Notes: generated from the letters alone by a model not told the origin. A stretch of DNA of 64,000 nt from Plantactinospora sp040120695 (GCF_040120695.1 NZ_JBEEAC010000004.1:248001-312000), one strand, 5' to 3'. Positions 31,025 to 40,374 are shown, counted from the stretch's first letter. Translations and numbers: made by a program.

Positions 31025-31411
31025 TCACGCACCGGTACCGATGTCGCCCTGTCTTTCCTCGCCGGAATCAAAGAACCTTGTCAGGTACGCCGGCGGCTCC
31101 AGCTCGCTCGCCCGAACCAGCGAGAAGACCTCCGCCCCGTGCCCCGGCTCATCGAACAGCTGATACGCCTGGGCAAACCACACAAAGTCCATGTCCGGCC
31201 GCTCAGCCGCGTACCCGAGCGCTTCGTCCTCCGCCAGGGCAACCGCCTGCTCGAAACTCTGGGTCCGCCACAGCGTCAGCCGCTCCTCATACAACTGGCT
31301 CGCCACGCCAGCTCTCAATCGAAAGACGCATCGAACGGCGAACCAACCGATCCCGTTTTGCATCACCTCATCGCTCGGGCTTGCCATCCACATATCCTGT
31401 CGCCCAGGCAT
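31025..31411 (-). CDS. DUF4288-like protein
   Basis: 128 residues from ATG 31411 (ATG 31363 is also possible). GWFAVRCVFRLRAGVASQLYEERLTLWRTQSFEQAVALAEDEALGYA fits the DUF4288 pattern (WxxxxxxF...YEERxxLWxxxSxxEAxxxAExEA). No membrane segment or catalytic motif; role unknown. It ends 100 bp before the start of the dehalogenase-like gene on the same strand. Confidence 0.75.
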   Translation of the reverse strand: MPGRQDMWMASPSDEVMQNGIGWFAVRCVFRLRAGVASQLYEERLTLWRTQSFEQAVALAEDEALGYAAERPDMDFVWFAQAYQLFDEPGHGAEVFSLVRASELEPPAYLTRFFDSGEERQGDIGTGA

Positions 31412-31419
31412 GTCCGCCG

Positions 31420-31584
31420 CGAACCGATTACGATGACGAGACTACCGACGCCGACCGACGATGGGTGGCCGCACACCACCCACAGCCGGCGCCGGTGCAC
31501 CGCGTCGACCCGCATCTGGGACTGACCGATACCGACCTCGTGGCAGTGCGCCAATGGCTCGCTCAGCTGAACGGGGCCGCTTGA
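31420..31584 (+). other. Possible short coding remnant
   Basis: This strand encodes a protein-like stretch (DRRWVAAHHPQPAPVH, DPHLGLTDTDLVAVRQWLAQL) ending at a stop near 31584, without a clear start codon or ribosome site. The helical LTDTDLVAVRQWLAQL part looks like the C-terminus of a real protein. Probably a fragment; may be chance. Confidence 0.25.
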
Positions 31585-31729
31585 TCGACTGCGCACATCT
31601 GCCGTCGACCGCGCCCACCCACAACCAAAGCAGTCACGGCTTCGTGACCGACCTGCCGTGACAGTCGACGTCCGAAACTGCCGATGAGCGTGCGCCTGAC
31701 CATGACGCCGATGTGCGATCGGTGAAGCG

Positions 31730-32734
31730 TCAGTTGACCTGATCCATCCACCTTGCGCGGACAAGAATCTCAGTGGCGACCTCGTCGGGGGTACGGTCAT
31801 TCGTGACTGTGAAGTCGTCAACGAGGGCTTCGGTAGGTATGGACCCGTGCTCGTCCAGCGCCCTCAGGTGCTGCTCGAGCTTTGGTCCCGTGTCTCGTTG
31901 GCGCAGGCGGTTGCGGACGGTGTCGACGTCCGCGATCAACCTGACCAGACGGACGTCACAGCCCGCGAGACTCTCCGCATACCGTTCCCGCTGGGCCACG
32001 CTGTCGATGACGGCAGCGGCTATGACAAACCGTGCGCCGGCGGCCCTGAAGTTCGCCCATACTGACGCCAGGTTGACGCACTTGAGTTCGTCATAGAATC
32101 GACCGCCCGGAGGGCTCACGTTCGGAGGCGGCCCGAACTGGGCCAGCATGTCTGTGTCAACGACGGCCGTGACGTGGCCCGCTTCGGTGAGAACTCGTCC
32201 GACCGCGTCTGCCACGGTTGACTTCCCAACACCGGCGACGCCGGTGAGGAGCAAGGCTTTACACACAGAGGTCTGCACGGCTTTCGGCCCCGAGACGGGC
32301 CGGGCCGACGCCGTTGCGTCCGGATTTAACAGGAACCAGTAGTTGACCGTGGGACCTTGTGCGGCCAGACCGCCGCCCAGTGACTCGTACAGCGCCCGGG
32401 CAGGGGCATTCGCCTCGCCCGTAGCCAGGAACATCCGGGCAGCACCGGCCTGTACGCCGGCCGACATGAACGCGTGTAACAGTGCCCGACCGATTCCCAG
32501 CCGACGGCGCTCCTGCGCCACCTCCAGTCGATGAAGGTAAAGCATCGAGGAGGTGTCAGGCCGGATCAGGTGATAACCCCAGCACCACCCGACGATCTCC
32601 GCACCGTGAGAGGCCACGAAGGCCAGAGCACCTGGACTCCCTAGGAACGCCTGGCCGCCGCCAGCCGCTGCTCCGAACCTACGCGCCGCACGATCGAAGA
32701 GTTGAACGTCGGCTGCCGGTACTCGACGGATCAC
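31730..32734 (-). CDS. Fusion of AAC(3)-I-like acetyltransferase and P-loop kinase
   Basis: 334 residues from GTG 32734. Residues 1-135 are a GNAT domain with the acetyl-CoA loop LEVAQERRRLGIGRALL and a C-terminal LATGEANAPARALYESLG; MIRRVPAADVQLFDRAARRFG resembles AAC(3)-I aminoglycoside acetyltransferases. Residues 158-334 are a separate nucleotide kinase: Walker A LLLTGVAGVGKSTVADAVG (Gly165-Ser172), AVVDTDMLAQFGPP, and RLRQRDTGPKLEQHLRALD as a lid-like helix. AAC(3)-I enzymes are normally single-domain. Two modifying activities in one chain suggest small-molecule inactivation or tailoring (inference). Confidence 0.85.
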   Translation of the reverse strand: MIRRVPAADVQLFDRAARRFGAAAGGGQAFLGSPGALAFVASHGAEIVGWCWGYHLIRPDTSSMLYLHRLEVAQERRRLGIGRALLHAFMSAGVQAGAARMFLATGEANAPARALYESLGGGLAAQGPTVNYWFLLNPDATASARPVSGPKAVQTSVCKALLLTGVAGVGKSTVADAVGRVLTEAGHVTAVVDTDMLAQFGPPPNVSPPGGRFYDELKCVNLASVWANFRAAGARFVIAAAVIDSVAQRERYAESLAGCDVRLVRLIADVDTVRNRLRQRDTGPKLEQHLRALDEHGSIPTEALVDDFTVTNDRTPDEVATEILVRARWMDQVN

Positions 32735-32921
32735 ACGTCATTCTCACTCTTCACCCTTCAGGACGCGGGACAGGAACGCACGGATCTGCCGCAGACCACG
32801 CGCTTCCGCTGTTCAGCATGTCACTATCCGTCGTCGACGATCGCGGCTGCCGGATCTTGTGGTCACATGCAATGGCCCACCAGCACCGACACGGCCGGAC
32901 GCGACGCCTAGCATCGTCCCG

Positions 32922-33509
32922 ATGAACACTCCCGAAAGCGACCCAACGACGTCGGCACCGACGAGGCCCGGCGCTACGGAGGCCCTGCGCCTGCTGTCCG
33001 GCGCGCCAGTCGGACTCGACGTCGCCGTCAAGAGACTCAGCCGCGGCAGCGGTGTCTACGCCTGGTGGGCCGCTCCGTCGACCCTTCCCGAACTCCCCGG
33101 GCCACCGAACGGGAACGTCCCGTCGCTACGACTGCTCTACCTCGGTCGGGCGACCAGTCTGCGGGGCCGGATCCTGCGCAACCATCTTCGGCGCTCGGGC
33201 AGTTCGATGCTGCGCCGCACATTGGCCGGGCTCCTCGCGTCCGAGGGCTACCGGACGACCTGGACCGACCGCGTTGTCCTGGTCCCCGAGGACGAGGCAC
33301 GGCTGACCGCGTGGATGTACAGGCACCTGTGCCTCACCTGGGCCGAGGACCCGGAGCCGGCGACCATCGAGACCGAACTCGTCCGGCGCCTGCACCCACC
33401 ACTCAACGTGCACGGCGTCGACCCCGAACACGTCCAGGCGGCCGTGGTCGCCGCAAAGGACGCCTACAACACCAGCAGCCGCCCGGCCGAGGCTATGCGG
33501 ATGTCGTGA
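32922..33509 (+). CDS. GIY-YIG-superfamily nuclease-like protein
   Basis: 195 residues from ATG 32922, with TAGCAT 7 nt upstream (leaderless type). The pattern GSGVYAWW ... LRLLYLGRATSLRGRILRNHL matches a GIY-YIG core (GVY...YLG, then Arg), and the late TIETELVRRLHPPLNV supplies the conserved Glu and the P-L-N end. The middle (RRTLAGLLASEGYRTTW, DEARLTAWMYRHLCLTW) is lineage-specific. It may cut or bind DNA; no methylase or partner is adjacent. Function unproven. Confidence 0.82.
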   Translation: MNTPESDPTTSAPTRPGATEALRLLSGAPVGLDVAVKRLSRGSGVYAWWAAPSTLPELPGPPNGNVPSLRLLYLGRATSLRGRILRNHLRRSGSSMLRRTLAGLLASEGYRTTWTDRVVLVPEDEARLTAWMYRHLCLTWAEDPEPATIETELVRRLHPPLNVHGVDPEHVQAAVVAAKDAYNTSSRPAEAMRMS

Positions 33510-33600
33510 CCTGATCGCCCGACGCGAACAGGTACCGATGAGCACCCCATGCCGAGAACAGTACGTGTGATCATGGCGAGGTCGAGGCTGGCCACGCGCC

Positions 33601-33631
33601 CATGGTCTGGGTACATCCATGGTCTGGGTAC
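33601..33631. repeat. Direct repeat of CATGGTCTGGGTAC
   Basis: The 14-mer occurs at 33601-33614 and 33618-33631 (17-bp period), between the convergent GIY-YIG and TPR genes. Possibly part of a terminator; no obvious hairpin. Confidence 0.6.
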
Positions 33632-33650
33632 GGCAGCGGCAGTCGGGCGG

Positions 33651-35126
33651 TCAGCCGGCGTAGCGGGGCTCGCCGAGCCGGTGGCGGAATTCCGCGTGAG
33701 CGGTCTGGAAGACGTCGTTGAGCCGCGCGAGCTCGGACTCGGTCGGCTCCCGCCGCAGCCCGACATCGATCTTGAAGTCGCCGTCCACGATCGCCACATC
33801 GAGGCGGTCGAGCAGGTCCGCGGGAAGTCTGGTGATGACGAAGTCGCGGAACGCATCGGCGATCGTGCCCGCCATGTCGCCACACCCGCAGGTGCGGCCA
33901 TCCAGCACCGCACCGAGGTGACTGCGGCCGACGATCGCGTCCGGGTGTACGGGATCCAGGACGGCCAGGCCCTCCTCCAGGACCGTGCGGGCCTCCGACA
34001 GCCGCGCCTCATGCTGGAGGAACAGACCGAGCGCGACGCAGGCCCGCCCGACCATGTCGTAGTCGGTGCCGCGGCGCGCCTGCCGCACCGCCTCGGTCAG
34101 CCGTTGCTCCGCCAGGTCCACCCGGCCGGCCTCCTTCAGCGCGAGGCCCCAGTTGCGCAGGACCTGACTCAGTAGCTCCGGGCGGCCGATGCGCTCCGCC
34201 CTCGCGTGCGCCGACCCGTACGTGCGCAGCGCCGCCTCGGCATCGCCGGCGTCGTCCTGGGCCATCGCCAATCCGAGCGCTGCCATCAGCGCTTCCTCCT
34301 CGCGGCCCTGCCGGTCGTATGAGGCGAGCACGCGCTCGATCGCATCAACCCGCCCGGCCTGGTCACCGAGATCACGGCCAAGGTTCGCCAGTGCGGACAA
34401 GGCGTTGAGCGTCGCCTGGTGGTCGATGCCGAGCCGCTCCTCCAAAGCGGCGACCAGGGAGGTGAGCAGGGACTTGGATGCCGGATCGTCGTGGTCCACC
34501 ATCTGGGTGACGGATCGCCCGACCTGCTCGACGAGCTCGTCCGGCAGTTGGTGCAGTCCCACGAACAGCGGATCCCGGCTCTCCTCGGCATGCACGATCG
34601 CTGCTCGCAGCGCCAACGCGGAGGCCACCCGCTCGTGCCCGTCGCGCCACAGGTTGGCCACCGCCTCCTCGACGACCTGCCGGGCCTCCGCCACCTCGCC
34701 ACGCTGCCGCAGCAGGTCCGCCAGCGGTTCGAGACCGAACGCGTAGCCGGCGTGCTCGCGACCGTAGAAGGCGAGCCGCTCCTGAACGCCCTGGCGCAAC
34801 TCCGCCTCGGCGTCATCGAGCCGCCCCGCCATGCGCAGCGCCAAGCCCAGATTGAGCCGGTAGGTCAACTGGTCCTTGCGGGACTCGTGATCGCGCGGAG
34901 TCGCGGAGACGGCGTGGCGGTAGCACTCGATCGCGCGGTCGAGTTGATCGGTGTTGAGCAGCACATTGCCGAGGTCGCACTGGGCCGAGGCCCACTCCGG
35001 GCTGCCGTGCCCGTGCTTGTCCGTGGCGGCCTGCAACTCGCGCGTCATGAGGTTCTCGGCGTCGCCCATTCGGCCCTCCCGCAAGAGCGCGAAGGCCACC
35101 TCGACCGGGGTGGGGGGTGTCGTCAC
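33651..35126 (-). CDS. Tetratricopeptide-repeat protein
   Basis: 491 residues from GTG 35126, TAAGCT 8 nt upstream. Nearly the whole length is TPR: e.g. ASAQCDLGNVLLNTDQLDRAIECYRHA, YRLNLGLALRMAGRLDDAEAELRQG, NWGLALKEAGRVDLAEQRLTEA, CVALGLFLQHEARLSEARTVLEEG. The C-terminal 80 residues (CGCGDMAGTIADAFRDFVITRLP, VAIVDGDFKIDVGLRRE) differ and have a Cys-x-Cys. No HTH or ATPase domain is visible, so it is a scaffold or sensor of unknown partner. The phosphotransferase gene is divergent. Confidence 0.85.
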   Translation of the reverse strand: MTTPPTPVEVAFALLREGRMGDAENLMTRELQAATDKHGHGSPEWASAQCDLGNVLLNTDQLDRAIECYRHAVSATPRDHESRKDQLTYRLNLGLALRMAGRLDDAEAELRQGVQERLAFYGREHAGYAFGLEPLADLLRQRGEVAEARQVVEEAVANLWRDGHERVASALALRAAIVHAEESRDPLFVGLHQLPDELVEQVGRSVTQMVDHDDPASKSLLTSLVAALEERLGIDHQATLNALSALANLGRDLGDQAGRVDAIERVLASYDRQGREEEALMAALGLAMAQDDAGDAEAALRTYGSAHARAERIGRPELLSQVLRNWGLALKEAGRVDLAEQRLTEAVRQARRGTDYDMVGRACVALGLFLQHEARLSEARTVLEEGLAVLDPVHPDAIVGRSHLGAVLDGRTCGCGDMAGTIADAFRDFVITRLPADLLDRLDVAIVDGDFKIDVGLRREPTESELARLNDVFQTAHAEFRHRLGEPRYAG

Positions 35127-35224
35127 GAGCCGCAAGCTTAGGACCCCCCACCGACACTCGCGCACTCCCGGGAACACCCCGAGCGGGCGATAAGCCCGGG
35201 CGCGTTGATGATCACGCCGGGATA

Positions 35225-35971
35225 ATGACCGACGTGGAGGAAGTCAAGGTCGTCGTCGCCCATGACGAGCGGGCGACCCTGCGGGTCGGTGACGTGTTCC
35301 TGAAGATCGACGCTGATCAGACACGCACCGACGTCGAGGTCGAGGCGATGGCTCTGGCGCCGGTCCCGACTCCGCAGGTCCTTTGGCGTCGGCCACCCGT
35401 GCTGGCGCTGGCCGCCGTTCCGGGTACGGCACTGGGCATCCTCGGCGAGCCCTCACCCGCGTCGTCGGCGGCGTGGGCCGCGGCGGGTGCGGTCGCGCGG
35501 ATGCTGCACGACGCGCCCCTGCCACCATGGCCCGGTCGGCGCCTCGACGAGCTCGCAGCGCGCCTCGACAGCGAATGCGAATGGCTCGTCACCAATGGTG
35601 TCCTTCCCGCGGACGTGGTCGCCCGTAACCGCCAGGTTGCCGAGGCCGCGCTCCGGCCGTGGAAACCCGTCTTCGTGCACGGAGACCTGCAGATCACCCA
35701 CGTCTTCGTCGACGGCGACACCGTCACCGGCGTGATCGACTGGTCCGAGGCGGCCCAGGGCGACGCCCTCTACGACCTCGCCGTGCTGACGCTCGGACAC
35801 GAGGAGCGCCTTGACGATGTGGTCGTTGGCTACGGCACCGATGTCGACCTCGACGTGATCCGCGGGTGGTGGTCTTGGCGAAGCCTGGTGGCGGCCCGCT
35901 GGCTGGTCGGACACGGCTTCGACCCGTCGCTGCCCGGCGGTGAGTTCGACGTGTTGAGGGCACGGATGTGA
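35225..35971 (+). CDS. APH/phosphotransferase-family protein
   Basis: 248 residues from ATG 35225. A protein-kinase-like fold: FLKIDADQTRTDVEVEAMAL, then the Brenner motif FVHGDLQITHVFVD and the metal loop GVIDWSEAAQGDALYDLAVL. In the Brenner motif the usual metal-binding Asn (HGDxxxxN) is His, which may change metal use. It probably phosphorylates a small hydroxyl compound such as an aminoglycoside, macrolide or homoserine-like metabolite. Divergent from the TPR gene. Confidence 0.85.
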   Translation: MTDVEEVKVVVAHDERATLRVGDVFLKIDADQTRTDVEVEAMALAPVPTPQVLWRRPPVLALAAVPGTALGILGEPSPASSAAWAAAGAVARMLHDAPLPPWPGRRLDELAARLDSECEWLVTNGVLPADVVARNRQVAEAALRPWKPVFVHGDLQITHVFVDGDTVTGVIDWSEAAQGDALYDLAVLTLGHEERLDDVVVGYGTDVDLDVIRGWWSWRSLVAARWLVGHGFDPSLPGGEFDVLRARM

Positions 35972-36061
35972 GGCTGCACGAACCCGATGGCCACCGCCGC
36001 CGGGGCCGGCTCCGGCGGGGTTGTCCGCGCCTGGGCGGGTCGATCGGATAGCGTCGTGACC

Positions 36062-37357
36062 ATGCCCGAGACCGGTTATCCCTGGCCGATCGAAACCACC
36101 CGGCTGGACAACGGCCTGCGCGTGGTGGTCAGCGAGGATCGCAGCGCCCCCGTAGTCGCGGTCAACCTCTGGTACGACGTCGGCTCCCGGCACGAACCCG
36201 ACGGCCAGACCGGTTTCGCCCACCTGTTCGAACACCTGATGTTCGAGGGTTCGGTCAACGTGGCCAAGACCGAGCACATGCAGTTGGTGCAGGGCTCCGG
36301 CGGCTCGCTGAACGCGACCACCAACCCGGACCGGACAAACTACTTCGAGACGCTGCCGTCGGAGCACCTGGCGCTCGCGCTCTGGCTGGAGGCGGACCGG
36401 ATGGGCGGCCTGGTGCCGGCCCTGACCCAGGAGACCCTGGACAACCAGCGCGAGGTGGTGAAGAACGAGCGGCGGCAGCGCTACGAGAACGTCCCGTACG
36501 GGGACGCCTGGCTGCGCCTGCTGCCCCTGCTCTATCCGCCCGGGCACCCGTACCACCACGCCACGATCGGCTCGATGGCCGACCTGAACGCCGCCGACCT
36601 GGCCACCTTCCAGGCATTCCACACCACCTACTACGCGCCGAACAACGCGGTGCTCACGGTGGCCGGGGACACCTCGGCCGACGAGGTCTTCGCGCTGGCC
36701 GAGCGCTACTTCGGCAGGCTCGTCCCGCAGTTCGACATCCCGCCGGCCCCGGACGGCACGATGGTGCCGGCCACCGGGACACCGGTCCGGGAGACCGTCA
36801 CCGCGGACGTGCCCGCGCCGAGGGTCTACCTGGCGCACCGGACCCACCCGTTCGGCGGCCCCGGCTACGACACGGTGACCGTGCTGGCGACGCTGCTCGG
36901 CAGTGGGCGGGGTAGTCGGCTCTACCAGCGGCTCGCCGACGGGGCCCGGCTCGCCCAGCCGGACAGCGTCGGCGCGTTCGGCGTCGACCTGGCGTACGCG
37001 CCGGCACCGCTGATCGTCACCGCCACCGCCCGGGACGGGGTGACCGGGCCCGAGTTGGAGGCGGGACTCGTCGAGGTGCTCGACGGGCTGGCCGACGGGG
37101 TGACCGAGGCCGAGCTCGACCGGGCCAAGGCACTGCTCACCACCGGCTGGTGGCGGCAGCTCGCCAGCGTGGACGGCCGGGCCGACATCCTCGGCCGGCA
37201 CGCCACCCAGCTCGGCGACCCGGCCCGGGCGGCCGACCGGCTGCCGGGCTGGCTCTCGGTCACCACGGAGCAGGTCAGCGGGCTCGCCGCCGAGTTGCTC
37301 CGGCCCGAGGACCGGGCGACCCTGACCTATCTGCCGGAGACCCAGGAAGAGGCGTGA
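36062..37357 (+). CDS. M16-family zinc peptidase, catalytic subunit
   Basis: 431 residues from ATG 36062; TAGCGT lies 7 nt upstream (leaderless type). The inverted zinc motif HLFEH (54-58) and downstream Glu (TLDNQREVVKNERRQRYEN) identify an active M16 peptidase, related to the mitochondrial processing peptidase beta-chain. No signal peptide. The next gene starts in the overlapping TGATG and encodes the non-catalytic partner, so the two likely form the clam-like heterodimer. Confidence 0.94.
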   Translation: MPETGYPWPIETTRLDNGLRVVVSEDRSAPVVAVNLWYDVGSRHEPDGQTGFAHLFEHLMFEGSVNVAKTEHMQLVQGSGGSLNATTNPDRTNYFETLPSEHLALALWLEADRMGGLVPALTQETLDNQREVVKNERRQRYENVPYGDAWLRLLPLLYPPGHPYHHATIGSMADLNAADLATFQAFHTTYYAPNNAVLTVAGDTSADEVFALAERYFGRLVPQFDIPPAPDGTMVPATGTPVRETVTADVPAPRVYLAHRTHPFGGPGYDTVTVLATLLGSGRGSRLYQRLADGARLAQPDSVGAFGVDLAYAPAPLIVTATARDGVTGPELEAGLVEVLDGLADGVTEAELDRAKALLTTGWWRQLASVDGRADILGRHATQLGDPARAADRLPGWLSVTTEQVSGLAAELLRPEDRATLTYLPETQEEA

Positions 37358-38718
37358 TGACCGAGCCGGGCCCCATTCTGATCACGGAGCGGCCGCCGAC
37401 CGGGGCGGCCCGGCCGTACACCTTCCCGACGGTGGTCCGCCAGGCGGTGGCCGGCGGCAGCGTCGTCGCCGCCCACCTGCCGGGGCACCACCTCGCCGTC
37501 GCGGTGCTGCTGCTCGACGGCGGCGCCGGGCGCGAGCCGCTGGGCCGGGAGGGGCTCTCCGGGGTACTCGCGAAGGCGCTGGAGGAGGGGACGACCCGGC
37601 GCGACTCCACGGCGTACGCGCTGGCGCTGGAGGGGCTCGGCACCGAGCTGACCATCGCCACCGACTGGGACGCCTTCCAGGTCAGCGTGCAGGTTCCGGT
37701 GCAGCGGCTGCCGGCCGCGGTGGAACTGCTGGCCGAGGCGGTCCGTAGCCCGCGCCTCGACCCTGCGGACATCACCCGGGTACGCGACGACGAGGTCACC
37801 GCGCTGCGGATGTACTGGGCGAACCCGGGACCACGGGCCGACGCCACGCTCCGGGCCGACCTGTTCGGCGCCGACCAGCGGCCCGGCCGCCCGATGGACG
37901 GCGATCCCGACTCGGTCGCCGCCGTCACCGTCGACGACGTGACGTCGTTCCACGCCGCCTGGCTGACCCGGTTCGGCACCCTGCTGGTCGTCGGTGACCT
38001 CGACCGGATCGACCTGGACGTGCTCGGCGCCGCCGCGTTCGCCGGTGCCGACGGCGCGGTGGAGCCGGCCGGACCGCCGCTGGGCGTGCCGGTCCGCGAC
38101 GAGCGGCGGATCATCCTGGTCGACCGCCCCGGTTCGGTCCAGTCCACGCTGCGGCTCGGGCACGCCGCACCGCACCGGGCCCACCCCGACTACGTCCCGA
38201 TGGCGCTGGCCGCCACGGTGCTCGGCGGTGCCTTCACCTCCCGGCTGAACCACCTGATCCGGGAGGTACGCGGCTACACGTACGGAATCAGGGCCGAGTT
38301 CGGCCACTCGCGGCGGTTCGGTCGGTTCGTGGTCAGCTCCGGGGTGCAGACCGCGGTGACCGCGCCGGCCCTGGTGGACGCGGTGGGCGAGATCACCCGT
38401 ACCCGGGACGCCGGGGTGACCGAGCCGGAGCTGGCCGTCGCCCGGGCCTGGCGGGCCGGGCAGCTCTCGGTGGAGTTGCAGACGCCCCGGGCCATCGCCA
38501 GCGCGCTCGCCACGCTGGTCGTGCACGACCTGCCGGACGACTACCACGCGACCCTGCGCGAGCGGCTGCTGTCGACCGCCGAGCCGGCGGTGTCGGCGGC
38601 GGCCGCGACGCACCTGCACCCGCAGGGGCTGACCCTGGTGATCGAGGGCGACGCGGCGGTGATCCGGGACGAGTTGGTCGCCAGCGGGCTCGGTGAGGTG
38701 AGCGACGCCACCGGCTGA
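37357..38718 (+). CDS. M16-family peptidase, non-catalytic partner
   Basis: 453 residues, starting at the ATG in TGATG. It has the M16 fold but no HxxEH, and carries the substrate-binding RGYTYGI motif typical of partner or C-terminal domains. It should shape the chamber of the heterodimer with the preceding gene product. A hairpin follows its stop. Confidence 0.92.
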   Translation: MTEPGPILITERPPTGAARPYTFPTVVRQAVAGGSVVAAHLPGHHLAVAVLLLDGGAGREPLGREGLSGVLAKALEEGTTRRDSTAYALALEGLGTELTIATDWDAFQVSVQVPVQRLPAAVELLAEAVRSPRLDPADITRVRDDEVTALRMYWANPGPRADATLRADLFGADQRPGRPMDGDPDSVAAVTVDDVTSFHAAWLTRFGTLLVVGDLDRIDLDVLGAAAFAGADGAVEPAGPPLGVPVRDERRIILVDRPGSVQSTLRLGHAAPHRAHPDYVPMALAATVLGGAFTSRLNHLIREVRGYTYGIRAEFGHSRRFGRFVVSSGVQTAVTAPALVDAVGEITRTRDAGVTEPELAVARAWRAGQLSVELQTPRAIASALATLVVHDLPDDYHATLRERLLSTAEPAVSAAAATHLHPQGLTLVIEGDAAVIRDELVASGLGEVSDATG

Positions 38719-38719
38719 C

Positions 38720-38750
38720 GCTCCGGCGTCCGGTCGTCCGGCACCGGAGC
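38720..38750 (+). terminator. Hairpin after the M16 genes
   Basis: GCTCCGG (38720-38726) and CCGGAGC (38744-38750) are perfect 7-bp arms directly after the stop codon; no T-run. The next gene has its own -10 box at 38817-38822. Confidence 0.5.
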
Positions 38751-38828
38751 CCCCGAAACCGGACCGCATGCTGGGCGGTGCGCTGATCGGCCTGCCGGGC
38801 CGCCCGAGCGGCTGGGTAGCCTCCCGGT

Positions 38829-39860
38829 ATGAGGATCGGCATTGTGGGGGCCACCGGGCAGGTCGGTGGCGTGATGCGGCGAGTGCTCGCCGAACGCCAG
38901 TTTCCGGTGGACGAGCTGCGGCTGTTCGCCTCGGCCCGGTCGGCGGGGCGGACCGTGGCCTGGCGGGACGGTGAGGTCACCGTCGAGGACGCGGAGACCG
39001 CCGACTACGCCGGACTGGACATCGTGCTCTTCTCGGCCGGAAAGGGCACGAGCAAGGCGCTCGCTGCCCGGGTCGCGGCCGCCGGCGCCGTGGTGATCGA
39101 CAACTCCTCGGCCTGGCGGATGGATCCCGAGGTGCCCCTGGTGGTCGCCGAGGTCAACCCGCACGCCGCCGCCGTACGCCCCCGGGGCATCATCGCCAAC
39201 CCCAACTGCACCACGATGGCGGCGATGCCGGTGCTGCGCCCGCTGCACGCCGAGGCCGGACTGGTCAGCCTGGTCGTGACGACCTACCAGGCGGTCTCCG
39301 GCTCCGGCCTGGCCGGGGTCGCCGAGCTGGACGAGCAGGTCCGCAAGGTCGCCGACGGCGCCACCGCGCTCGCCTTCGACGGCCGGGCCGTCGAGTTCCC
39401 GGCCCCCCGGCAGTACGCCGAGCCGATCGCCTTCAACGTGCTGCCGGTGGCCGGCTCGATCGTCGACGACGGGTCGGCGGAGACCGACGAGGAGCAGAAG
39501 CTCCGCAACGAGAGCCGCAAGATCCTGGAGATTCCCGAGCTGAGGGTCTCCGGCACCTGCGTCCGGGTGCCGGTGTTCACCGGGCACTCCCTGCAGGTCA
39601 ACGCCAGGTTCGCTCGGCCGCTGAGCCCGGAGCGGGCCCGTGAGCTGCTGGCCGGGGCTCCCGGGGTGGCGCTGGCGGACGTACCGACCCCGCTGCTGGC
39701 GGCCGGGCAGGACCCGACGTACGTCGGCCGGTTCCGGGCCGACGAGACCGTCGCGCACGGGCTGGCGTTCTTCTGCGCCAGCGACAACCTGCGCAAGGGT
39801 GCGGCGCTGAACGCGGTACAGATCGCCGAGCTGGTGGCCGGCGAGTCGCGCCCGCGGTAG
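38829..39860 (+). CDS. asd: Aspartate-semialdehyde dehydrogenase
   Basis: 343 residues from ATG 38829, with TAGCCT 6 nt upstream (leaderless type). NADP motif GIVGATGQVGG, active-site Cys127 in ANPNCTT, and VFTGHS near the catalytic His. It converts aspartyl phosphate to aspartate semialdehyde, feeding lysine/diaminopimelate, methionine and threonine synthesis. No lysC gene is adjacent, though asd often follows it. Confidence 0.96.
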   Translation: MRIGIVGATGQVGGVMRRVLAERQFPVDELRLFASARSAGRTVAWRDGEVTVEDAETADYAGLDIVLFSAGKGTSKALAARVAAAGAVVIDNSSAWRMDPEVPLVVAEVNPHAAAVRPRGIIANPNCTTMAAMPVLRPLHAEAGLVSLVVTTYQAVSGSGLAGVAELDEQVRKVADGATALAFDGRAVEFPAPRQYAEPIAFNVLPVAGSIVDDGSAETDEEQKLRNESRKILEIPELRVSGTCVRVPVFTGHSLQVNARFARPLSPERARELLAGAPGVALADVPTPLLAAGQDPTYVGRFRADETVAHGLAFFCASDNLRKGAALNAVQIAELVAGESRPR

Positions 39861-39957
39861 CGGTCGAGCGCGGTCGAATCTGCCGACTCCCTTCCTGCGG
39901 CGTTACGTCGAGGTCTGCCCGGGTAGACCGGATCGGCCACATGGAGAGGGGTGCAGG

Positions 39958-40374
39958 ATGACGACCGTCGGAGAGTTCATGACGACCCGCCTGGTGACCA
40001 TGGACGGCGGCGACACGCTCACCGCTGCCGCCCAGGAGATGCGGGACAGTGCCATCGGCGACGTGATCGTGACCAACGACGACAAAGTCGTAGGTATCGT
40101 CACCGACCGCGACATCACGGTACGCGGGGTTGCCGAAGGGTTGAACCCGTCGAGCGCCACGCTGAACCAGATCCTTACCCAGGACGTGGTGACCGTGACG
40201 CAGTACGACGACGCGGTCGCCGCCGCGGACCTGATGCGGACGTACGGCGTACGACGGTTGCCGGTGGTCGAGGACGGCCGGCTGATCGGACTGGTCTCCC
40301 TCGGCGACCTCGCGGTGGAGCGGGAGCCGCAGTCCGTGCTCGCCGACATCAGCGCCGACGAACCGAACAACTGA
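39958..40374 (+). CDS. Two-CBS-domain protein
   Basis: 138 residues from ATG 39958 with GAGAGGGG upstream. Two CBS motifs form one Bateman module: TVGEFMTTRLVTMDGGDTLTAAAQEMRDSAIGDVIVTNDDKVVGIVTDRDI and LNQILTQDVVTVTQYDDAVAAADLMRTYGVRRLPVVEDGRLIGLVSLGDL. Such modules bind adenine nucleotides and sense energy state. No effector domain is attached. A large hairpin begins at its stop codon. Confidence 0.93.
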   Translation: MTTVGEFMTTRLVTMDGGDTLTAAAQEMRDSAIGDVIVTNDDKVVGIVTDRDITVRGVAEGLNPSSATLNQILTQDVVTVTQYDDAVAAADLMRTYGVRRLPVVEDGRLIGLVSLGDLAVEREPQSVLADISADEPNN

